The notes beneath the pieces were generated by a model. The model made no database searches, was not told where the DNA came from, and saw only the letters and a list, made by a program, of their open reading frames with translations. Positions 24,418 to 30,688 of a stretch of 30,688 nucleotides of DNA are shown here, one piece after another. This DNA comes from Candidatus Pelearchaeum sp. (GTDB lineage Archaea; Thermoproteota; Nitrososphaeria_A; Caldarchaeales; Caldarchaeaceae). The position numbers and the translations under genes were made by a program. How positions within the stretch are numbered: the stretch's first letter is position 1; every line of letters begins with the position of its first letter. Location: the NCBI GenBank assembly GCA_015520425.1, contig WAQC01000142.1, forward strand, positions 1 to 30,688, given 5' to 3'.

Positions 24418-25272
24418 ATGAGCGGGGGGCCTGCGATAGAGATAATCTACGACATACCGCGGATAGAGGAGAAATTGCTAGTTAAGGCAGCCCGTATGGC
24501 GTCGGCAAGTGTCAAACTAACAAACATAAAACAACACCCGCTGCGCTTTGAGGTATCTGACACAGATGTGAGTCTAGTACGCTGTGTATCCATGTATGGG
24601 GCGATGCATGCTGCAGCTATACGTGAAGGAGCTGGGGTAAGAACGGTAAATCGCTCTAGCGCAATAATGATATCGGGCGATAAGGTTCTAACACTCTCGC
24701 GACTAAAGGCGTCTGGCCTCCCAGTCCCGCGTAGCGCCGTCGGTCTAGACCATACAGCAGCCTACAAGGCGTTGGAATATGTCGGCTTACCAGCGGTTGA
24801 TAAGCCTCCAGTAGGAAGTTGGGGCAGGCTTATTGCGCTCATAAGAGATAACGAAACCTTCAAAACAATACTAGAGCACCGCGACATGATAGCCAATAGA
24901 CTCATGCGCACCCACATAATACAAGAATACATAGACCTGCCCAATAGGGACATAAGAACCTTGGTAATAGGTGATGAAGTCTTGGCGGCTATGTTCAGAT
25001 ATAGGTCAGACGGAGATTGGCGAACCAACGTAGCGCGGGGAGCAGTGCCTATAATGGCGTATCTTAACGACGAGCTACGTGAGATAAGCCTAAAGGCGGC
25101 GCAGGCTGTGGGGGGAGAGATAGTCTCTGTTGATGTCTTTGAGATGCGTGATGGTGGATATTTGGTAAACGAGGTTAATGGTGTTCCAGAGTTTAAGGGT
25201 TTCATAAGAGCTACAGGGATAGACGTGTCAGCTAAGATTATAGACTACTTGGTTAAGCTTGTTAGATGCTAA
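24418..25272 (+). CDS. lysX: LysX/ArgX-type ATP-grasp ligase
   Basis: ATP-grasp enzyme of 284 residues. In the family it joins alpha-aminoadipate or glutamate to the carrier protein LysW in lysine and arginine synthesis. KPPVGSWGRLI supplies an ATP-binding lysine, RDIRTLVIGDEVLAAMFR the central sheet, and LVNEVNGVPEFKGFIRATG the metal-binding and substrate loop typical of LysX. The carrier gene lysW and lysYZ are not in this window, so the gene is detached from its usual cluster. Lys versus Arg substrate cannot be settled here. Two A/T elements at 24354-24377 are possible promoters. Confidence 0.86.
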   Translation: MSGGPAIEIIYDIPRIEEKLLVKAARMASASVKLTNIKQHPLRFEVSDTDVSLVRCVSMYGAMHAAAIREGAGVRTVNRSSAIMISGDKVLTLSRLKASGLPVPRSAVGLDHTAAYKALEYVGLPAVDKPPVGSWGRLIALIRDNETFKTILEHRDMIANRLMRTHIIQEYIDLPNRDIRTLVIGDEVLAAMFRYRSDGDWRTNVARGAVPIMAYLNDELREISLKAAQAVGGEIVSVDVFEMRDGGYLVNEVNGVPEFKGFIRATGIDVSAKIIDYLVKLVRC

Positions 25273-25787
25273 ACCCTTATACGCGACATACATGCCTCAC
25301 ATGGTACGCTTCCTTTCCTATCGGTATCCTCTATAGTGTTGGAGAAAAACATAACACATCCCCTATCTCTACAGTGGTGTAGTCCTAACAAATGGCCAAT
25401 CTCATGCACAGCTTCCTTAACCGCCCTTTCAAGATACAGCCTCCTATCTGGTGGAAGCCCATAGAAACGCTGGTCAAGTCTAGCTAGTGATATTATACCA
25501 GCCCTGCCTGGAGCATAGCCGAAAACAAAGTTTAGCCCATCAACATAAAGGTCTTTATCAGTTATTATGAGCGCTAATTCACTAATCTTTACTGAGTTAA
25601 GAAAAAGATTCACAAGTATGCCAGCATCATACTGCTTTCGCCTGCTGTTGTAAGCCCTCTCAGCATTACCTATCTTATGGCGGGAGACAATCACCTTAAC
25701 ATTATAGGCTTTGACGAGCCCTTTTGATATGGTATCAATAAGCTCCTCATCTTCTACCTCTGAGAAAATCTCCACCATCAACGTCAT
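25269..25787 (-). CDS. amzA: Archaemetzincin metalloprotease
   Basis: Small zinc peptidase, 172 residues. The full family pattern is visible: H128-E-x-x-H132-x-x-G135-x-x-H138-C139, then Cys 144-x-Met 146, and the pair Cys 163 and Cys 166, which form the second, structural zinc site. No signal peptide. The physiological substrate of archaeal members is unknown. GGTGGT precedes ATG 25787. The stop overlaps that of lysX by four bases on the opposite strand. Confidence 0.95.
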   Translation of the reverse strand: MTLMVEIFSEVEDEELIDTISKGLVKAYNVKVIVSRHKIGNAERAYNSRRKQYDAGILVNLFLNSVKISELALIITDKDLYVDGLNFVFGYAPGRAGIISLARLDQRFYGLPPDRRLYLERAVKEAVHEIGHLLGLHHCRDRGCVMFFSNTIEDTDRKGSVPCEACMSRIRV

Positions 25788-25805
25788 ACCACCCAGTGCA
25801 TCTAC

Positions 25806-25817
25806 CTTATTAAATAA
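25806..25817 (+). promoter_or_regulatory. TATA box for the AK6-like kinase gene
   Basis: TTATTAAATA is centred about 24 bases before GTG 25836, so transcript and coding region should start together. Confidence 0.5.
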
Positions 25818-25835
25818 CTAACCCATATTATCTAC

Positions 25836-26417
25836 GTGCCTAAAGTGGTATTCATAGCAGGAACTCCAGGCGTGGGCAAGACCAGCGTCGGCAAGCATCT
25901 TGCACGGACACTAAAGGCTAAATTCCTAGACCTGCCTGAATACGTTAAGCAAGAAAAACTCTATATCGGATATGACAAGGTGAGCAGGGCTTATATTGTT
26001 GATGAGCGGCGTCTCAAGAAAAGATTATCAAGTCTCCTTGAGCTTGTTGAGGAAGACATAGTAATCGCTACACATCTTTTAGTACCCTTAAACAAAAGTG
26101 GTGTACGTGTTATTGTTTTGCGTCTAAATCCACTGGCTCTGCTCTCTAGGCTAAAAAGAAGAAACTATACACGGAATAAACTAGTGGAAAATGTTGAAGC
26201 AGAGTTCTTGGGGGTAACGTACCATGAAGCAGTAGAGCTATACGGTGCGCGCAGAGTAAGGCAGATAAATACGACTGGTTTAGATATAGGTAAAACGGTT
26301 CGGAAATGCATGTTAATAATAAGAAATAAGTCAAAGGGCGATTATGTTGATTGGATGAGAAGTCTTAGGGGAGAAGAGCTGGACAAACTACTAAAAACAT
26401 TCGCCTCGCTTAGATAG
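25836..26417 (+). CDS. AK6/Fap7-like adenylate kinase
   Basis: P-loop kinase of 193 residues. Walker A GTPGVGKT is at 9-16 and the second motif ATHLLVP resembles the DTH block of AK6/Fap7. In archaea and eukaryotes this family helps mature the small ribosomal subunit and has adenylate kinase activity. LNPLALLSRLKRRNYTRNKLVENVEAEFLGV is the usual lid-like helical segment. The C-terminal 40 residues are basic and may contact RNA. It starts at GTG 25836, placed by the TATA box. ABCE1, also a ribosome factor, is the next gene. Confidence 0.85.
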   Translation: MPKVVFIAGTPGVGKTSVGKHLARTLKAKFLDLPEYVKQEKLYIGYDKVSRAYIVDERRLKKRLSSLLELVEEDIVIATHLLVPLNKSGVRVIVLRLNPLALLSRLKRRNYTRNKLVENVEAEFLGVTYHEAVELYGARRVRQINTTGLDIGKTVRKCMLIIRNKSKGDYVDWMRSLRGEELDKLLKTFASLR

Positions 26418-26535
26418 TATAATACCAAACCCTTAATAATGGATTCTTCATGATAGAAGTACGTTAATAGCATGAGTTTCTGAGACATGCTTTCAATGGT
26501 TTACAAAAGGAGAATTCCAGTGAGGTAGATGGATA

Positions 26536-28320
26536 ATGGTTAGCGACCATCGTGTAGCGGTTCTAGACAGAGAGCTATGCGACTCTAAGAAATGTGGAGG
26601 TTGGCCATGTATAAACTACTGCCCACCTGTTAGGAATGGAATAGAAGCGATAAAGATGGGCGAGGACGGCTACCCAATAATAAGTGAGACACTCTGCATA
26701 TCTTGCGGTATCTGCGTTAAGAAATGCCCATTTGACGCTATAACTATAGTAAATCTGCCTACTGAGCTGAAAGAGGATGTAGCACACCATTATGGGGTTA
26801 ATATGTTTAAGCTCTTTAGACTGCCCTACCCTGAGCGTGGAAAGGTAGTAGGCCTGATTGGAAAGAACGGCATAGGCAAGTCAACCGCTATAAAGATACT
26901 GGCTGGACAGCTCATACCCAACTTTGGAAACCTTGATAGAGAGCCCAGTTGGGAGGAGGCTGCACGTTTCTTCCGCGGCTCCCTAATACAGGAACACCTA
27001 TCAGCATTAGCTCGTGGCACAATTAAGCCCTCATATAAGCCGCAGTATGTTGATAAGATTCCACAGGTCGTCCGCGGCTCTGTTCGTGAAGTTCTAACCC
27101 GCGTCGGCGGTTCTATAGAGAAGGTGGTAAAGGCACTTGAGCTGGAGCATCTACTAGATAGGGATGTTGCGGTTTTGAGTGGTGGCGAGTTACAGAGACT
27201 AGCAATAGCAGCGTGTCTAATGCGCGAAGCAGATATTTACATACTTGACGAGCCATCAAGCTTCCTAGACATAAGGCAACGGTTGAGGGCTGCTACGGAG
27301 ATTAGACACGTGGCAGAAGACGGTAAGAAGGTGGTTGTGGCAGACCACGACTTGGCGGTTCTAGACTATCTTTCTGACACAATCTTCCTATTCTACGGTG
27401 AGCCAGCAGTCTATGGTATAGTTGCAGGCCCCTATGGCTGTAGGGAGGGCATAAACATCTTCATAGAAGGATACATCCCAGACGAGAATATGCGTTTTAG
27501 AAGTGAGAGAATAGAGTTTCAGGTTAAGCCACCCAGCAGGCCCGAGGGTGAGGATATTGAGCGTCTGTGGTGGCCTAGCCTGACGAAGGGTTATGAAGGT
27601 TTTAGGCTGGTGGTTGATGAGGGTTGGATAGGCCGCGGCGAGGTTTTGGGCATAGTAGGCCCAAACGGAATAGGAAAGACAACGTTCATCAAAATCTTAG
27701 CAGGCCGCGAATCAAGTGATGAAGGATACAACTTTGACCCGAAGAGTGTGAGCTATAAGCCACAGTATCCAGAGCCGCGTGAGGAGACTGTGGAAGAGGC
27801 TCTCAGGAGAGCTGCTGGTAATAGGTACGACCTCCCGCTCTTCCAGTCTGAAATAATCAGACCATTCATGCTTGACAAATTATTGGACCGCAAATTAGAA
27901 GAGCTGAGTGGTGGCGAGTTGCAGAAGGTCTCGGTAGCCGAGGCCCTGGCGCGGGAGGCTGACATATACCTGCTAGATGAGCCCAGCGCATTTTTGGATG
28001 TGGAAGAACGGTACCACATGGCTAAACTGCTTAAACGTTTTGCGCTTGAACGGCGGGCATACGTATTTCTAGTTGAGCATGACCTAACTGTACTGGACTT
28101 TGCCTCAACGAGCTTGATGGTCTTTGAAGGAAGGCCAGGTATAGAGGGGCATGGATGCAGCCCAACATCACTTCGCGATGGCTTCAACAGATTCTTAAAA
28201 GACATGGGCATAACGTTCAGACGCGACCAAAACACGCTCAGACCACGAGCAAATAAGCTAGGCTCTCAACTTGACAGAAGACAAAAACAGGAAGGCGAAT
28301 ACTATTATATAACAGCCTAG
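26536..28320 (+). CDS. abcE1: ABCE1/RLI ribosome recycling ATPase
   Basis: Splits ribosomes after termination. 594 residues. The N-terminal iron-sulphur domain has C15, C20, C25, C29 and C54, C57, C60, C64 for two 4Fe-4S clusters. Nucleotide-binding domain 1 has GKNGIGKS (109-116), LSGGELQR and YILDEPSSFLD; domain 2 has GPNGIGKT, LSGGELQK and YLLDEPSAFLD. The hinge RSERIEFQVKPPSRPEGEDIERLWW and the GEYYYITA end are as in the family. An ATG six bases earlier is out of frame. Its TAG shares the palindrome CTAG with the stop of threonine synthase. Confidence 0.96.
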   Translation: MVSDHRVAVLDRELCDSKKCGGWPCINYCPPVRNGIEAIKMGEDGYPIISETLCISCGICVKKCPFDAITIVNLPTELKEDVAHHYGVNMFKLFRLPYPERGKVVGLIGKNGIGKSTAIKILAGQLIPNFGNLDREPSWEEAARFFRGSLIQEHLSALARGTIKPSYKPQYVDKIPQVVRGSVREVLTRVGGSIEKVVKALELEHLLDRDVAVLSGGELQRLAIAACLMREADIYILDEPSSFLDIRQRLRAATEIRHVAEDGKKVVVADHDLAVLDYLSDTIFLFYGEPAVYGIVAGPYGCREGINIFIEGYIPDENMRFRSERIEFQVKPPSRPEGEDIERLWWPSLTKGYEGFRLVVDEGWIGRGEVLGIVGPNGIGKTTFIKILAGRESSDEGYNFDPKSVSYKPQYPEPREETVEEALRRAAGNRYDLPLFQSEIIRPFMLDKLLDRKLEELSGGELQKVSVAEALAREADIYLLDEPSAFLDVEERYHMAKLLKRFALERRAYVFLVEHDLTVLDFASTSLMVFEGRPGIEGHGCSPTSLRDGFNRFLKDMGITFRRDQNTLRPRANKLGSQLDRRQKQEGEYYYITA

Positions 28321-29555
28321 CCTATTACGCGCCTTATTATATTAACAATATTCTCCTTCTGTAAGTCTACCTCAATAAGCGGAAGTCCCTGTACAAGCTC
28401 TGGATTGGGGTCTTTTAACGCTGTGCCTGTTGCTACACAAACAGCTACAGCATCCTTATCAAGCTTTCCCTCGTTTACGAGTTTTCTCACTCCAGCGATG
28501 GACGCGGCCGAGGCGGGTTCTACGCCTATGCCCTCCAATGCTGCTATCGCGCGTTGAGCCTCAACTATTGCATTGTCAGAAACCTTGGCTGCGAAGCCCT
28601 CTGACTCGCGAACTGCTCTAAGGGCTTTCTTCCAATTAACTGGCTTTCCAATTCTTATGGCAGACGCTATAGTTGATGGCTGCTTAAGCGGCTCTAACGT
28701 GTTGCGACCATGTATTATCATATCTGCAAAAGGCGACGCTCCTTCTGCTTGAATCCCAAAGAGGCGGGGCGGCTTATCCAAGATGCCGAGGTTCACCAAC
28801 TCTGTATAACCCTTCCACGCGGCTGCTATATTTCCACAATTACCAACTGGAATGCTCACCACATACTCCTCTTCATGATTCATCTGTTCAAAAAGCTCAA
28901 AAGCAAGCGTTTTTTGCCCCTCAATACGCCAGGCATTAACGGAGTTTAGTATGTATATATCCTTGGAATCATGAAGGGTGAGAACAGTATCAAGGGCTTT
29001 GTCAAAGCCTTCGCGAAGCGCTATTGTGTATGCCCCGTATAGGATTGTTTGGAAGAGCTTGCCTATAGCTATTTTTCCACTAGGTACTAGTACTATTGCT
29101 TTAAGCCCAGCGGCGGCTGCGTATGCTGACATGGATGATGATGTGTTTCCCGTGGAGGCGCATATGACCGCCTTCTTTCCCAGTTCAACTGCCTTGCTAA
29201 CACCCACGCTCATCCCCCTATCCTTAAAGCTTCCAGTAGGGTTCGCGCCCTCAAACTTCACATAAAGTCGCTTAACACCGACCCACCTTGCCAGCCTATC
29301 AACGCGGTATAATGGGGTTCCACCCTCATTAAGCGAGACTATGCTATTTTGGCCAAGTGGGATAAGCTCGCGATAACGCCATAATGTAAATTTTCTTCCA
29401 CTCCATTCTCTACGTAGCTTATCGCTATCAGCCCCGTCAAGCCCTTCTAGCCTGACTTCCAGCAAGTCGCCGCAGCGTCGGCAGAAATATATAATCTCAT
29501 CAGAACCGTAGTGTTGTCCGCATGAGATACATGCAAGCCTTGCGCCAAAATGCAT
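28317..29555 (-). CDS. thrC: Threonine synthase
   Basis: PLP enzyme that makes threonine from O-phosphohomoserine, 412 residues. An N-terminal zinc ribbon (Cys 9, 12, 25, 28) is followed by the PLP lysine, Lys 111 in ANPTGSFKDRGMS, then STGNTSSSMSAYAAAAGL for the phosphate loop and SIPVGNCGNIAAAWKG for the PLP phosphate. This is the class carried by archaea and plants. It lies 18 bases after a small membrane protein gene, likely in one transcript with genes upstream on the minus strand. Confidence 0.93.
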   Translation of the reverse strand: MHFGARLACISCGQHYGSDEIIYFCRRCGDLLEVRLEGLDGADSDKLRREWSGRKFTLWRYRELIPLGQNSIVSLNEGGTPLYRVDRLARWVGVKRLYVKFEGANPTGSFKDRGMSVGVSKAVELGKKAVICASTGNTSSSMSAYAAAAGLKAIVLVPSGKIAIGKLFQTILYGAYTIALREGFDKALDTVLTLHDSKDIYILNSVNAWRIEGQKTLAFELFEQMNHEEEYVVSIPVGNCGNIAAAWKGYTELVNLGILDKPPRLFGIQAEGASPFADMIIHGRNTLEPLKQPSTIASAIRIGKPVNWKKALRAVRESEGFAAKVSDNAIVEAQRAIAALEGIGVEPASAASIAGVRKLVNEGKLDKDAVAVCVATGTALKDPNPELVQGLPLIEVDLQKENIVNIIRRVIG

Positions 29556-29573
29556 AATTCTTCACATGACTCT

Positions 29574-29768
29574 CTAGTAGAGTATTGCGAGTATCGCTGC
29601 GATAACCATGAGGGCTATGAAGAAGAGCATTAGAGAGCCGAATATTGGGTAGGCCAAGTCTGTTACGGATGCGAACCAGTATGCTATCGTGGCGGAGCCT
29701 GCTGCTATGCCTATCCCAGCAAGCTTTATGAGCGCTCTAACGACGTTGGATGCCCTTTTACTCCCCAT
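29574..29768 (-). CDS. Small two-helix membrane protein
   Basis: 64 residues, unknown family. A basic N-terminus (MGSKRASNVVRALIK) precedes two hydrophobic helices, GIGIAAGSATIAYWFASV and YPIFGSLMLFFIALMVIAAI. Both ends would face the cytoplasm by the positive-inside rule. Tight spacing to thrC (18 bases) and nitroreductase (49 bases) suggests that it is a real operon gene rather than a chance frame. Confidence 0.6.
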   Translation of the reverse strand: MGSKRASNVVRALIKLAGIGIAAGSATIAYWFASVTDLAYPIFGSLMLFFIALMVIAAILAILY

Positions 29769-29817
29769 ACCGCATCAACACTCCTAACGCATACCCATAT
29801 AGCGGTATAATTAATCC

Positions 29818-30336
29818 TTAATCCAGACGTAGGGGGCTACCGTAATGATTGTGGAACGCTACTTCATTAAGTGGTTTCCTATTCTTTCGTCCCTTTATAC
29901 GGCGCGCAGGATAGCCGAAGCCTATAACCGCGGTTATCGCTAGGTTGTTGGGTATTCCAAACTCGCGACGCATGGCTGCTTCATCATACCCAGTGAATAT
30001 TGATGAAGCAACGCCACGACTCCATGCGGCTAGCTGCATATTCGTGAGCGCCCTTCCAGCATCTATCACATGAAATGGATATGATGGGTCTGTCAGCAAT
30101 ATAACCGCGAAGCTCGCACCAGCAACCCACTTACCAGTAATGCTTATCTCGGCAAGTCTTCCAATCTTATCCTTATCATCAACCAGTATAAAGCGCCAGT
30201 GTTGAGCGTTAAAGCCGCTTGAAGACATGCGCCCAGCATCCAAAATCTCGCGCTTAACCTCGTTGCTCACAGGCTCGTTACTATACTCCTTAATATCCAG
30301 CCTTGTCCGTATAGCTTCCATCACATCCATATCCAA
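29818..30336 (-). CDS. Nitroreductase-family flavoprotein
   Basis: FMN-binding oxidoreductase of 172 residues. The N-terminal EAIRTRLDIKEYSNEPV is the FMN-phosphate-binding Arg-x-Arg block, RMSSSGFNAQHWRFILV the family SP-x-N-x-Q-PW-like segment, and AVIGFGYPARR the C-terminal FMN-binding turn. Natural substrate unknown; members reduce nitro compounds, quinones or enones, or act on flavins. It lies 29 bases after the aminotransferase gene on the same strand. Confidence 0.87.
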   Translation of the reverse strand: MDMDVMEAIRTRLDIKEYSNEPVSNEVKREILDAGRMSSSGFNAQHWRFILVDDKDKIGRLAEISITGKWVAGASFAVILLTDPSYPFHVIDAGRALTNMQLAAWSRGVASSIFTGYDEAAMRREFGIPNNLAITAVIGFGYPARRIKGRKNRKPLNEVAFHNHYGSPLRLD

Positions 30337-30365
30337 AGCCCCCTAATTATGCTCATAATGCGAAT

Positions 30366-30688
30366 TTAAAGACTATCCGCGGTGCTGAGAGGTAGCATAC
30401 GCTTAACTGCTCTAAACGCCTCCTCAGCGGCTGTCAGTGTTTGTTCCACATCCTCAGGAGTGTGGGCTGTAGATATTACTATACGCTCGCCCCACTGCGA
30501 GTGTATATGAACCCCACGCGCAAAGAGCTGCTTATACCACTCACGGTATGCTGCTGTATTAATCGTGAAGGAGTCCCGATAGTTTGTTATGGCTTCCAGC
30601 TCTGTGAAGAATACTTGGAATATAGGCCCTAGACCCTGAACTATAGCCTTCACGCGGGTATCAGCTATTATTTCCTGAAGACCTCTGA
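30366..30688 (-). CDS. Class III aminotransferase, C-terminal part only
   Basis: The frame is open to the window edge, so the N-terminal part and the PLP lysine lie outside. What remains resembles the C-terminus of glutamate-1-semialdehyde aminomutase-type enzymes: GLQEIIADTRV, VQGLGPIFQVFFTE, AAYREWYKQLFARGVHIHSQ, and the closing STAHTPEDVEQTLTAAEEAF. A GTG at 30653 is internal, not the start. The call of HemL itself is uncertain, since related aminomutases and aminotransferases share this end. Confidence 0.78.
   Translation of the reverse strand, partial: RGLQEIIADTRVKAIVQGLGPIFQVFFTELEAITNYRDSFTINTAAYREWYKQLFARGVHIHSQWGERIVISTAHTPEDVEQTLTAAEEAFRAVKRMLPLSTADSL

Noticed and set aside
26450..26485. 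Possible C/D box guide RNA before abcE1 (ATGATAG ... CTGA)
   Set aside because: The C box departs from RUGAUGA, no convincing internal D'/C' pair is seen, and no terminal stem brackets it.

Overview
The window is archaeal chromosome, most likely from a thermophilic, heterotrophic member of the Thermoproteota (TACK) side. The evidence is ABCE1/RLI, archaemetzincin, a Sulfolobus-type zinc ferredoxin, an AK6/Fap7-like kinase, a LysX-type ATP-grasp ligase, an F420/PPOX-type flavoprotein, an intron-containing tRNA-Trp, and a 5S rRNA gene standing alone with its own TATA box. Many genes have a TATA box 24-35 nt before the start codon (leaderless type); others use GGTGA/GGAGG ribosome sites and TTG or GTG starts. 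The lineage call below phylum is inference.

Layout. 2-2351: end of a branched-chain-amino-acid-type ABC importer operon (LivM partial, LivG, LivF). 2487-3591: a small decayed zone with a VapB antitoxin, a VapC toxin interrupted by one ochre codon, a winged-helix regulator destroyed by two stops and a frameshift, then tRNA-Trp(CCA) with a short anticodon-loop intron. 3665-15647: a nucleoside uptake and breakdown island. On the minus strand lie a PfkB kinase and a BtpA-family TIM barrel. Diverging from them is the operon cytidine deaminase, nucleoside hydrolase, deoxyribose-phosphate aldolase, ribokinase-like kinase, uridine-phosphorylase-like enzyme. Next comes a second BtpA paralogue (minus), which diverges from an ABC nucleoside importer: double ATPase, BMP-type binding protein, two permeases. 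15669-15791: 5S rRNA (minus). 15895-20996: SAM methyltransferase, M48 protease with zinc ribbons, zinc ferredoxin, GlcD-type FAD oxidoreductase, PPOX flavoprotein, a poly-proline membrane protein and ribose-5-phosphate isomerase A. 21031-30688: a 55-residue Cys-rich protein, HAD hydrolase, zinc-ribbon membrane protein, thioredoxin reductase, EthD-like protein, Rieske ferredoxin, LysX, archaemetzincin, AK6-like kinase, ABCE1, threonine synthase, a small membrane protein, nitroreductase and the end of a class III aminotransferase.

How the island works (inference from families). The importer would bring in nucleosides. Cdd deaminates cytidine. The hydrolase releases ribose, which the ribokinase phosphorylates and RpiA (elsewhere in the window) can isomerise. 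The phosphorylase releases (deoxy)ribose-1-phosphate, and DeoC cleaves deoxyribose-5-phosphate. No phosphopentomutase is seen. The two BtpA paralogues and the second PfkB kinase have no assigned step, and they are the best candidates for undescribed chemistry here.

The longest stretch without an intact gene is 3136-3493; it holds the decayed regulator. No CRISPR array, insertion sequence or replication origin was recognised.
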